Shown here one piece after another: positions 16,445-24,385 of a stretch of 30,670 nt of DNA. Source of the stretch: Coriobacteriaceae bacterium AM48-5 (GTDB taxonomy: Bacteria; Actinomycetota; Coriobacteriia; Coriobacteriales; Coriobacteriaceae); contig JAQEDJ010000028.1 of NCBI GenBank assembly GCA_027669525.1, positions 1 through 30,670 of the forward strand. Direction: 5' to 3'. The position numbers and the translations under genes are program-made. Position 1 is the stretch's first letter, and every line of letters starts with the position of its first letter. The notes under the pieces were generated by a model. The model had not been told where the DNA came from. It saw only the letters and a program-made list of their open reading frames with translations, and did no database searches.

Positions 16445-17852
16445 TTACTCGCCCAGCAGGCTCTTGGTGATGGAAGCGGCGGCCTTCTTGCCGGCGCCCA
16501 TCGCCAGAATGACCGTAGCGGCACCGGTGACGATGTCGCCGCCGGCCCAGATGCGGGGATCGGTGGTCTGGCCGGTCTCCTCGTCGGCAACGATGTAGCC
16601 CCACTTGTTGAGCTCCATCTTGCCGCCGATCTTGGCAGCGAAGGGGTTGGCGTTGGTGCCGATAGCCGAGATCGCGACGTCGCAGGGGATCTCCTCGATG
16701 GCGCCCTCGATGGGCACCGGGCGACGACGGCCGGACTCGTCGGGCTCGCCGAGCTCCATCTTCTGGACCTTGACGGCGCACACGGAGCCGTCCTCGCCAG
16801 CGACAAACTCGAGCGGGGAGACGAGCGGCAGAACCTCGACGCCCTCGGCCTTAGCATGGTGCAGCTCGGCGCGACGGCAGGGCATCTCGTCCTCGGTACG
16901 ACGGTAGGCGATGATGGCATGCTCGGCGCCCAGGCGCTTGGCGGTACGGACGGCGTCCATAGCCACGTTGCCGCCACCAAAGACGACGACGTTCTTGCCG
17001 TGCTTGGTGGGGGTGTCGTACTCGGGGAACTTGTTGGCCTTCATCAGGTTCACGCGGGTGAGGTACTCGTTCGCGAAGAAGACGTTGGGCAGGTTCTCGC
17101 CGGGGACGTTGAGGAACTTGGGCAGGCCAGCGCCGGTCGCCACGTAGATGGCGTCAAAGCCTGATCGAACAGCTCCTCGGCCGTGGCCATGTTGCCCACG
17201 ACGGAGTTGTACTCAAACTTGACGCCCATGTCCTCCAGGCCGTCGATCTCGCGCTTGACGACTGCCTTGGGCAGACGGAACTCGGGGATGCCGTAGACCA
17301 GCACGCCGCCGCCGGTGAAGAAGGCCTCAAAGACGGTAACGTCAAAGCCGTTACGGGCGAGCTCGCCGGCGCAGGTGATGCCGGACGGGCCGGAGCCGAC
17401 GACGGCGACCTTCTTGCCGTTCTTGGGAGCCATCTTGGGCGTGGAGGCGAGCTCGGGGCGGTCACCCAGGAAGCGCTCGAGCTGGCCGATGGCCACGGGC
17501 TCGGACTTCTTACCACGGATGCACTTGCCCTCGCACTGGTTCTCCTGCGGGCAGACACGGCCGCAGATGGCGGGAAGCATGGAGTCCTCGCGGATGGTAT
17601 CGAGGGCGCCGCCGAAGTCCTTCGCGCGGATCTGCTCGATAAAGCGGGGGATGTTGATGTTGACGGGGCAGCCTCAACACAGAACGGCTTCTTGCAGTTG
17701 AGGCAGCGCTCGGCCTCGGCCAGCGCCATCTCCTCGGTGAAGCCCTTGTCGACGGGGCGGAAGTCGCAGGCGCGCTCGGCAGCCGGCTCCTCGTTATCGG
17801 GGGTGCGGGGCGACTTCATATCGGCAACGAAACGACCGTTAACTAGTGGCAT
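16445..17852 (-). CDS. NfnB/SudA-type NADPH oxidoreductase (GltA-like), broken by two single-base losses
   Basis: Large subunit of an NADH-dependent reduced ferredoxin:NADP+ oxidoreductase (NfnAB, also called sulfide dehydrogenase), about 469 residues restored. Seen: two 4Fe-4S cysteine clusters (ERCLNCKKPFCVEGCPV and AICGRVCPQENQCEGKC), the FAD motif VAVVGSGPSGITCAGELA, an NADPH motif VVVFGGGNVAMDAVRTAKRLGA and the C-terminal RIWAGGDIVTGAATVILAMGAGKKAA. Breaks near 17672 and 17163 both change GGGC to GGC and are healed by one base. Stand-alone glutamate synthase small subunit (GltA) is the alternative, but the adjacent NfnA-like gene, overlapping by 10 bp, favours NfnAB. It would exchange electrons between ferredoxin, NADH and NADPH in an anaerobe. 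Confidence 0.85.
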
Positions 17853-18681
17853 GCGCAGCTCTTTTCCTCATAGGCCTTGAGGGACGCGCCCTCTTCGGAA
17901 CGGTAAGCGGCCTGGCGGGCACGAAGGTCATCCCAGTCGACCAGGGTGGCATCGAAGTCGGGGCCGTCGACGCAAGCAAACTTGGTCACGCCGCCCACCT
18001 CGACGCGGCAGCAGCCGCACATGCCGGTGCCGTCAACCATGATGGGGTTGAGGGACGCGGTGATGGGGGTGTCGTACTTCTGGGCGGTGAGGGTCGAGAA
18101 CTTCATCATCGGAACGGGGCCGACGCAGAAGACCTGGCTCACGGCCTTGTCCTGCAGCAGGCGCTCCAGCGGAGCGGTGACAACGCCCTGCTCGCCGTAG
18201 GAGCCGTCGTCAGTGGTGATGTGGATGTGGTCCTCGTCGAGGAGCTCGCGGAACTGGTCCTCCATGAGCAGGAGGTCCTTGGTGCGGGCGCCATGATGGC
18301 GTGCACCTCGTGACCGGTCTCGACCAGGTGCTTGGCGACCGGGAAGGCAATTGCCAGGCCGACGCCGCCGCCAATGACGGCGCAGGGGCCCTCGGCCATC
18401 TCGGTGGGAACTCCCAGCGGGCCCACGACGTCGCGCAGCGACTCGCCAGCCTCGTAGGTGGACAGCATCTCGGTGGTCTTGCCGATCACCATGAAGATGA
18501 ACTCGACCCAGCCCTCGTCACCGTTCCAGCCGGCCAGGGTAAACGGGACGCGCTCGCCCGTCTCGTTGGCGCGAACCATGAGGAACTGTCCAGCGTGCGC
18601 ATGTTTGGCGATTGCGGGCGCCTCGATGCGGAACTTGAACACCTTCTCCGAGAACTGCGTCTTCTCCAGGATCTTATACAT
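17843..18681 (-). CDS. NfnA/SudB-type FAD-NAD(H) and 2Fe-2S subunit, broken by one single-base loss
   Basis: Small subunit of the NfnAB-type enzyme, related to ferredoxin-NADP reductase and PyrK; about 279 residues restored. Seen: FAD-binding RVPFTLAGW, the nucleotide segment GPCAVIGGGVGLAIAFPVAKHL, CVGPVPMM, and the 2Fe-2S region DGTGMCGCCRVEV followed by FACVDGPDFDA. The break is near 18290: GGGC to GGC; one base restores HAIMGARTKDLLLMEDQFREL. GAGAGGGG precedes the ATG at 18681. It overlaps the next gene by 10 bp. In the family the electron-bifurcating FAD lies in NfnB and this subunit handles NADH. Confidence 0.85.
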
Positions 18682-18786
18682 AGAACCCCTCTCTTGTTAG
18701 GGCTGCCGAACCGTGCCTCCACGGAAATGGACGGTAGCCCGAGTAAAACCGTACGCGCACAGGCGTTGTGCAGACATACGGTGCAA

Positions 18787-18792
18787 ATTATA
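18787..18792 (-). promoter_or_regulatory. Probable -10 element of the nfnAB operon
   Basis: A perfect TATAAT on the minus strand, 105 bp before the nfnA start. No strong -35 is seen (TAAACA at a short 15-bp spacing is the best). Confidence 0.4.
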
Positions 18793-18841
18793 CCCTCATG
18801 GACATGCTGTTTACGTGTGTCTTCGGCGGTTGGGAAAAGTG

Positions 18842-18880
18842 ACCTGCCAAAAAGGGACAGGTTTATTTTGGTAGGTTTTA
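18842..18880 (+). repeat. GGGACAG-family palindrome (copy G)
   Basis: Arms ACCTGCCA and TGGTAGGT with loop AGGGACAGGTTTATTT, almost the same as copy A at 6523. It forms an inverted pair with copy H 123 bp away; the pair spans 204 bp. The 361-bp gap between nfnA and pth holds this pair and a terminator. Confidence 0.88.
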
Positions 18881-18894
18881 TCAGGCAAAACGGC

Positions 18895-18936
18895 AAAGGG
18901 GGCCGGCCTCAGGTTGTGATGAGGCCGGCCCCTTTT
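18895..18936. terminator. Strong hairpin terminator between pth and nfnA
   Basis: GGGGCCGGCCTCA and TGAGGCCGGCCCC form a 13-bp stem with A and T flanks. It lies downstream of pth on the minus strand, inside the G-H repeat pair. Confidence 0.75.
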
Positions 18937-19002
18937 GGGGCGCTATGTGTGTATGGCAGTGCGGGGTTTATTTCGATGTGGCCACCGGGGCGTTTTCGTA
19001 GA

Positions 19003-19045
19003 TAAAACCTGCCAAAATAAACCTGTCCCTAAATGGTAGGTTTTA
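19003..19045 (-). repeat. GGGACAG-family palindrome (copy H), overlapping the pth stop codon
   Basis: Read on the minus strand it is the same element as copy A: TAAAACCTACCA, loop with TTTAGGGACAGGTTTA, then TGGCAGGTTTTA. Its opening TAA is the pth stop, just as copy A overlaps the purF stop. Confidence 0.88.
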
Positions 19046-19672
19046 GTGTTTGCCGTTGGCGGAAGCGGCGCCGTTTACGTGGTCGCGGGCATAGACCACG
19101 CCGTGCACGATGGCCAGGCCGGCGGCGTCGGCGGCGCGGGCGCAGGTGTCCTGGAAGTCCTCGGCCTCGCGGGCGCGCAGCTGCTTGAGCACGTAGTCGG
19201 CGACAGCCATCTTGCCGGGAGGGTTGCCGATGCCGGTGCGGATGCGGCTGAAGTCGCGACTGCCCATCTTGTCGATGATGGAGCGCAGGCCGTTGTGACC
19301 GGCGTGGCCACCGCCCACCTTAACACGTACGTCGCCGGCGGGAATGTCGAGCTCGTCGTGGATGACGAGCAGCTCCTCGGCCTTGATCTTGTATTCGCGG
19401 CAGAGCTTGGAGATGGGCCCGCCCGAGGTGTTCATGTACGACTGCGGCTTGACCAGCACGATCCGGCGCTTGCCGCCCTCTTCCTCGGGATCGTTGATGT
19501 TGATGAGCGCGACCTCGGCGCCGGCCTGGTTTTTCCAGTACGTGACGCCGGCCTGACGGGCCAGCTCGTCGATTGCCTTAAAGCCGGCGTTGTGGCGGGT
19601 CTCGGCATATTCCTCGCCCGGGTTGCCAAGCCCGGCAACCATGCGAATCTTAAGCGGCTGTGCAGCTGCCAT
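19043..19672 (-). CDS. pth: Peptidyl-tRNA hydrolase
   Basis: Recycles peptidyl-tRNA released from stalled ribosomes. 209 residues, close to the usual ~190. Seen: VAGLGNPGEEYAETRHNAGF with the catalytic His, QSYMNTSGGPI, IHDELDIPAGDVRVKVGGGHAGHNGLRSI with the key Asp and Asn, and DFSRIRTGIGNPPG. The start chosen is the ATG at 19672, six bases after AAAGG; in-frame ATGs upstream would add a stretch not found in the family. It belongs to a glmU-prs-pth gene order on the minus strand, but 1.9 kb of repeats and a nuclease-like gene separate it from prs. Confidence 0.95.
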   Translation of the reverse strand: MAAAQPLKIRMVAGLGNPGEEYAETRHNAGFKAIDELARQAGVTYWKNQAGAEVALININDPEEEGGKRRIVLVKPQSYMNTSGGPISKLCREYKIKAEELLVIHDELDIPAGDVRVKVGGGHAGHNGLRSIIDKMGSRDFSRIRTGIGNPPGKMAVADYVLKQLRAREAEDFQDTCARAADAAGLAIVHGVVYARDHVNGAASANGKH

Positions 19673-19786
19673 GTTCATCCTTTCGTTGATTTGTCGCCTG
19701 TTATGGTGAGCGACCCTGTTGCCGCTGTCAAATGGAGGGCAATTGAGGTTGTTTGGGGGCGTTTGGACGGCCGTCAAAATCCGAGG

Positions 19787-19990
19787 TGGACAGTTAGTTC
19801 AGATACGTATAAGTTCTGAGGACTCGAATTGCTCAATTCAATGCCGATACGTTGTTTTGGAACTTTAGTTAGTCCATATGACGCTGTTTTGAAGTCTGCC
19901 CCGCTTTCAAATAGGGCGAATGGTATAGAGATAGCTGCAAAACAGCCTAATTCAATGTGTCAATTTATACGTATTTGAACTAACTGTCCA
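19787..19990. repeat. 204-bp inverted-repeat element (TGGACAGTTAGTTCAGATAC arms), first copy
   Basis: Arms of 26 bp at 19787-19812 and 19965-19990 match in 25 of 26 positions. The 152-bp core is AT-rich and holds a further CTGTTTTG / CAAAACAG pair but no convincing gene. It accounts for most of the 351-bp gap between pth and the nuclease-like gene. A second element with the same arms and a different core lies at 21315. Confidence 0.92.
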
Positions 19991-20023
19991 GCCCTGTTCG
20001 ACGGCGCACGGGTGATTCGCCGT

Positions 20024-21151
20024 TTAGACCGGCGCAAGGCCGATTCCGGCCCGCAGAGCGTTGAGCCAAGCGGCCTGACGCTTGCGATAGCCCTTGATGC
20101 GATATCGGAATCGGACTCCTGCGAGTCGATGCATCGTTTGGGCGAAGGCTTCGAGTGCAACAAGGTCTTTCATTTGGTCGCGATTGATAACCAGGACGTG
20201 GATGCCCATTGCCTTGAGGCCATTATTTCGATTGCCATCGTGGATGCGAGCGTTTTGAAGCTCATGCCCAATTCCGTTGTATTCGTTGTCGACTCCTGCA
20301 GCTGGGCAATATAAGTCGCAGATGGCATAGGGGATGCCGGAGGACATGTTGACCGCAAGAGTGTCGAAGTCGATTCGATGGTTGAGTAGCAGGCCTCCCA
20401 TGGGCAGGCTGCAACATCCGAATCCGCCAAAGCGCATGGGCGCTCCGAGAACGGCAAACATTAGGGATTCGGCTGGGGATGCAGATCCGGGTCGGGCGAG
20501 ATTGACTGCCGTGCGAAACGAGGCGTAGGAGCTACTTTTGGCAAACTGTGCGACTGCTTCGAGCTCATTTATGGTTGTGGCAGGCTCGCATTTGTAGTGC
20601 GCCTGTTCGTAGCGGGTTTCGGTCTGCTGTTCGGCCGCCGACTGGTCGCCCCGGCAATCGAGGTCGTCCATCGCTTCGTAGCCATCGCCCTTGGGCCAGA
20701 TGTCGTCATAGGCAATGGGGTATGTTGCCCCGGGAGGAAGGGAGTAGGTTCCGAGCAGTTCCATGAGAAGCATCAAGGTTTTGGCGACTGATTCATTTTT
20801 GGAACAAAGCATGGCTGTCATGGCAGGAGACGTTGCGTAGATGTCGGCCTCGACGTGCATAATTGCACCTTCAGGAAGCGGAGCGGAGAGAATATGCTGA
20901 AGAAGTCGCTTGTCGGGGCGTCTGTTGTCTTCGTCTGAAACGAGAAGATCGAGCAGTTCGGAATCATCTTCATTCCAGGCGTCGAGTATTGAAAGTGCGT
21001 CAAAGTCTATCGCGTCATTATTGGGAATGCAGCTAGCCAAGGCCTGTGCTTGCTGTTCACTATCAACGGAGTCCCAAGGTAGGGCAGAGTACGCCCGTCG
21101 TGCGCGACGAATTGCGCGGAGGGCGGAGAGATGTGAAATCACGGTCGTCAT
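20024..21151 (-). CDS. Nuclease-like protein with C-terminal DUF559/Vsr-like fold
   Basis: 375 residues, not assigned to a named protein. The C-terminal 170 residues have the order of acidic and basic residues seen in DUF559/Vsr-like PD-(D/E)XK enzymes: a Glu in SPAESLMF, LLLNHRIDF, an Asp in ICDLYCPAAG, a Glu in VDNEYNG, then an Arg/Gly pattern NRNNGLKAMGIHVLVINRDQ. The usual second acidic residue after the Glu is Asn here, so activity is uncertain. The N-terminus VISHLSALRAIRRARR resembles the 'SHxSALR' region of AbiEi-like proteins, which is a weak hint. The middle (50-200) is unrecognised. The gene is less GC-rich than its neighbours, has no clear ribosome site, and sits between two inverted-repeat elements, so recent transfer is likely. 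Confidence 0.6.
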   Translation of the reverse strand: MTTVISHLSALRAIRRARRAYSALPWDSVDSEQQAQALASCIPNNDAIDFDALSILDAWNEDDSELLDLLVSDEDNRRPDKRLLQHILSAPLPEGAIMHVEADIYATSPAMTAMLCSKNESVAKTLMLLMELLGTYSLPPGATYPIAYDDIWPKGDGYEAMDDLDCRGDQSAAEQQTETRYEQAHYKCEPATTINELEAVAQFAKSSSYASFRTAVNLARPGSASPAESLMFAVLGAPMRFGGFGCCSLPMGGLLLNHRIDFDTLAVNMSSGIPYAICDLYCPAAGVDNEYNGIGHELQNARIHDGNRNNGLKAMGIHVLVINRDQMKDLVALEAFAQTMHRLAGVRFRYRIKGYRKRQAAWLNALRAGIGLAPV

Positions 21152-21314
21152 AGCTATAACGTACTAAGTTGGCGGCAGAATGCGACCGCCATACCGTTCT
21201 TTTCGCTCAGCGGGGCGCTGCGCGCCATGAACGGCTGGGTGTTATGAAATCGGTGGAATCGGTTGAGGGGATTGCAGGAAATTGAGCTCTGCCGCGAAGG
21301 TTGACGATAGCTAC

Positions 21315-21515
21315 TGGACAGTTAGTTCAGATACGTATAAGGCGACGGGCATTCGAGGCGTTTCTAAGGGCCTCGAGGGTGATTTGAGGGTAAATATGCG
21401 GCGGTTGTACTCGAAAACGATGAGCTTTGGGCGGCATGGCATCCGCCGGGGAGCTCAGAAGGCTCCGAACGGCCCTTTGGGGCTTTAAAAAATACGTATC
21501 TGAACTAATTGTCCA
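21315..21515. repeat. 201-bp inverted-repeat element, second copy
   Basis: Left arm 21315-21340 is identical to that of the element at 19787; the right arm (about 21492-21515) differs by one base from its complement. The core is GC-richer than, and unrelated to, the first copy's. With 163 bp of unassigned sequence on its left it fills most of the 450-bp gap between the nuclease-like gene and prs. Confidence 0.92.
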
Positions 21516-21535
21516 GGGAAGGTTGGCGAGGGATA

Positions 21536-21572
21536 GAAAAAGGGCCGGAAGCGAGCTTCCGACCCTTTAAAA
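21536..21572 (-). terminator. Terminator after prs
   Basis: On the minus strand, GGGTCGGAAGC and GCTTCCGGCCC enclose a two-base loop and are followed by TTTTT, 30 bp after the prs stop. Confidence 0.88.
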
Positions 21573-21601
21573 GCATCAAAGATGATGCGATGTGCGTTGG
21601 A

Positions 21602-22588
21602 CTACAGCGCGAAGTCGCCGCCGACGAGCGTGGAGACGGGCTCCTCGTGGTAAACGGCGGAGATGGCCTGAGCGAACTCCTCGGCGACCGAGATGGTCTT
21701 GATCTTGCCGCCGACCTCGACGGGAATGGCGTCGGTGACGAGGCACTCGACGATCGGGGCGTCGTTCAGACGCTCGATGGCCGGACCGGAGAAGATGCCG
21801 TGGGTGGCGCAGACGTAGATGTCGCCAGCGCCCATAGCCTTGAGCTCCTTGACGTTGGCGCACAGGGTGCCAGCGGTGTCGATCATGTCGTCGTTGATGA
21901 TGCAGGTCTTGCCCTTGATGTCACCGATGATACCCATGACCTCGGCGGCGTTGTGGCGCGGACGGCCCTTGTGGGCGATGGCCAGGTCGCAGCCAAGCAT
22001 GTCGGAAAGCTTCTTGGCGGCCTTGGCACGACCCACATCGGGGGAGACGACAACCAGGTTGTCGGTGTCGAAGTGCATGTCGTTGTAGTACTGGCCAAAC
22101 AGCGGCAGCGCGGACAGGTGGTTAACCGGGATATCGAAGAAGCCCTGGATCTGGCCCTGGTGCAGGTCGAGGGTGATGATGCGGTTGACGCCGGCGCGCT
22201 CGAGCAGGTTGGCGACGAGGCGGGCGGTGATGGGCTCGCGCGGGCCGGCCTTGCGGTCCTGGCGGGCATAGCCGTAGTGGGTGATAACGGCGGTGATGGA
22301 GCGGGCGGATGCGCGCTTGGCAGCGTCGGTGGCGATGAGCAGCTCCATGAGCATGTCGTTGACGTTGCCGCCGGCCACGGACTGAATCAGGAAGACGTCG
22401 GCGCCGCGGACGGTCTCGTCGTAGCGGGCGTAAATCTCACCGTTGGCGAACTGCTTTAGCGTAAGGCCCGAAAGCTCGACCCCAAGGTACTCAGCGATCT
22501 TCTGAGCGAGGGGACGGTTGGAGGAACCGGAATACACGCGGATGGACTTGCGCATATTCTCCGACTTCTCGGGATCATTAATCGGCAT
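21602..22588 (-). CDS. prs: Ribose-phosphate pyrophosphokinase (PRPP synthase)
   Basis: Makes PRPP from ribose 5-phosphate and ATP, the substrate of PurF in this window. 328 residues, intact. Seen: RVYSGSSNRPLAQKIAEYLGV, FANGEIYARYDETVRGADVFLIQS, YGYARQDRKAGPREPITARLVANLLERAG, DLHQGQIQGFFDIPVNHLSALP and the PRPP loop NDDMIDTAGTL, in which Asn replaces the more usual Val at the first position. AGGAGAAGGG precedes the ATG. It lies after glmU on the minus strand, and a terminator between the two suggests its own promoter. Confidence 0.97.
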   Translation of the reverse strand: MPINDPEKSENMRKSIRVYSGSSNRPLAQKIAEYLGVELSGLTLKQFANGEIYARYDETVRGADVFLIQSVAGGNVNDMLMELLIATDAAKRASARSITAVITHYGYARQDRKAGPREPITARLVANLLERAGVNRIITLDLHQGQIQGFFDIPVNHLSALPLFGQYYNDMHFDTDNLVVVSPDVGRAKAAKKLSDMLGCDLAIAHKGRPRHNAAEVMGIIGDIKGKTCIINDDMIDTAGTLCANVKELKAMGAGDIYVCATHGIFSGPAIERLNDAPIVECLVTDAIPVEVGGKIKTISVAEEFAQAISAVYHEEPVSTLVGGDFAL

Positions 22589-22729
22589 TACCCTTCTCCT
22601 TTATATCGAATGCCATATAGATGCCTTGTTGCATTGTAACCGCGCGACGGGGTTAATCGGGTCTTGATAACGTCTTTACCGTCAACGGACACGAACCGAC
22701 CACTCATCCGGCCGCGCAGGTCAGCATAG

Positions 22730-22764
22730 AAAAAGGAGCCGCCCCCATGGGAACAGCTCCTTAG
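22730..22764 (-). terminator. Terminator after glmU
   Basis: On the minus strand AAGGAGC and GGCTCCTT enclose a GC-rich loop and are followed by TTTT, 16 bp after the glmU stop. Confidence 0.75.
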
Positions 22765-22779
22765 ATGCTTGGTAAAACG

Positions 22780-24192
22780 TTATACCTCGTCGTCCTCGTG
22801 CAGACGGCGGCGATAATCGGCGGCCCAGCCCTCAATGTTTACCTGACGGGCACGGCCCAGGCCGAGTGCGTCGGCCGGGACCGGCTCGGTGATGACGGAG
22901 CCGGCGGCCACGAGCGCGCCGTCGCCAATCTGGGCGGGCGCGACCATCATGGTGTCGGAGCCGATGAAGGCATCCTTGCCGATGACGGTCTTGTGCTTGT
23001 GCACGCCATCGTAGTTGCAGGTGATGGAGCCCGCGCCCACGTTGACGCCGGAGCCCATGGTGGTGTCGCCGATGTAGGACAGGTGCGGCACCTTTGAGCC
23101 CTCGCCGATCGTGGACTTCTTGATCTCCACGTGCGTGCCGGCCTTGGATCCGTCGAGCATGTGGGTGCCCGGGCGCAGGTAGGCGCGCGGGCCGCAGTCG
23201 ACGCCGTTCTCGATGACGGCCTCGATGGCGATGGTCTCGTCGATGACGCAGCCGCTGCCGACGGTGGTGTCGGTGAGGCGGCTGTTGGGGCCGAGCTCGC
23301 ACTCCTCGCCCACGGTGACGTGGCCGATCAGGTGCGTCTGCGGCCACACGACGGTATCGCGGCCGATAACGGCATCGGGGCCGATCCAGGCCTGCGTGGG
23401 GTCGATGAAGGTAACGCCCTCGGCCATCCAGTGCTCGTTGATGCGGTCGCGCGCGATGGCGGTGAGCTGTGCGAGCTGGATGCGGCTGTTGACGCCCAGG
23501 CCGTCGCGGTAGTCGTCGCAGTGGAAGATGGAGACAGCCTGGCCGTGGCCCTTGAGGATCTCGAGCATGTCGGGCAGATAGTACTCGGACTGCGCGTTGT
23601 CGTTGCCGATCTCGTTAATGTGGGCGGCGAGCTGCGCGCCGTCAAAGGCGTAGCAGCCGGCGTTGCACTCCAGCAGCGTGGCGGCCTGCTCGGGCGTGCA
23701 GTCCTTCTGCTCGATGATGCGCTCGATCTGACCATCGGCGCCCAGCTTGATGCGGCCGTAGCCGAAAGGATCGGGCGGGGTCATGGTCATGACGGTGCAG
23801 GCGAGCTCGCCGGTGGCGACGGTTTGCGCGAACTTGGCGACGGTGTCGGCGGTGATGAGCGGCAGGTCGCCGTTGAGCACCACGACGGGGCCTTGCGTGA
23901 TGCCACAGGCCTCGAGTGCGACCTTCACGGCGTGACCGGTGCCCAGACGCTCGGTCTGCTCGACGCACTCGACCTTGGTGGCGCTGTTGGCGTAGGCGCC
24001 GTCGATGAGGGCGCGCATCTCGTCGGCGTGGCTGCCGATGACAACCACGACGCGGCTGCAGCCGGCCTTGATGGTAGCGTCGACGATCCACTGGACCATG
24101 GGCTTACCCAGGATCTTGTGCGAAACCTTGCAGTGGTTCGACTTCATGCGGGTGCCCTCGCCGGCAGCGAGGATAATTGCGGTTGCGTCCAT
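22780..24192 (-). CDS. glmU: Bifunctional UDP-GlcNAc pyrophosphorylase / glucosamine-1-P acetyltransferase
   Basis: Makes UDP-GlcNAc, the first peptidoglycan precursor, in two steps. 470 residues, complete. N-terminal pyrophosphorylase half: IILAAGEGTRMKSNHCKVSHKILGKPMV, LGTGHAVKVAL, VLNGDLPLI and NAQSEYYLPDM. C-terminal left-handed beta-helix half: hexapeptide repeats, RPGTHMLDGSKAGTHVEIKKSTIGEGSKVPHLSYIGD with the acetyltransferase residues, and GSITCNYDGVHKHKTVIG. The ATG at 24192 has AGGAG seven bases upstream; the longer frame upstream has non-family sequence and is not used. The gene is divergent from the ECF transporter operon. Confidence 0.97.
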   Translation of the reverse strand: MDATAIILAAGEGTRMKSNHCKVSHKILGKPMVQWIVDATIKAGCSRVVVVIGSHADEMRALIDGAYANSATKVECVEQTERLGTGHAVKVALEACGITQGPVVVLNGDLPLITADTVAKFAQTVATGELACTVMTMTPPDPFGYGRIKLGADGQIERIIEQKDCTPEQAATLLECNAGCYAFDGAQLAAHINEIGNDNAQSEYYLPDMLEILKGHGQAVSIFHCDDYRDGLGVNSRIQLAQLTAIARDRINEHWMAEGVTFIDPTQAWIGPDAVIGRDTVVWPQTHLIGHVTVGEECELGPNSRLTDTTVGSGCVIDETIAIEAVIENGVDCGPRAYLRPGTHMLDGSKAGTHVEIKKSTIGEGSKVPHLSYIGDTTMGSGVNVGAGSITCNYDGVHKHKTVIGKDAFIGSDTMMVAPAQIGDGALVAAGSVITEPVPADALGLGRARQVNIEGWAADYRRRLHEDDEV

Positions 24193-24224
24193 GTGATCTC
24201 CTGTTACGTTATAGAGACGTGTGT

Positions 24225-24252
24225 TTGGAAACGATACACGGCGCAATATGAT
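24225..24252 (+). promoter_or_regulatory. Possible promoter of the ECF transporter operon
   Basis: TTGGAA at 24225 and TATGAT at 24247 with a 16-bp spacer. This would give a leader of about 125 bases before the EcfT start. No cobalamin-riboswitch box or other known riboswitch is seen in it. Confidence 0.4.
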
Positions 24253-24385
24253 ACCGCAGGCATATGACGAGCGCGTAACGATTGGTTTGCGGCGGTTGAG
24301 GCTTGCGCCGCCGGCGTGGCGTTTGCACTGCTTGCGTGCGGCGTTGGCGGTGCTGCGGAGCTGTTGTTTGAGCGAGGGGACGGGG

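Noticed and set aside
21241..21314. Plus-strand TTGACG near 21300 as a promoter for the nuclease-like gene
   Set aside because: It points away from that gene, which is on the minus strand, and has no -10 partner.
23131..24267. Long plus-strand ORF (378 codons) opposite glmU, and similar long ORFs at 1982-3019 (-), 14432-15739 (-) and 24209-25465 (-)
   Set aside because: Each lies antisense to a well-recognised gene, has skewed Arg/Ala/Gly/His composition and no family features; they are by-products of high GC.
24193..24385. Cobalamin or other riboswitch before the ECF operon
   Set aside because: The leader was read for the conserved B12-box and other common riboswitch motifs and none was seen.
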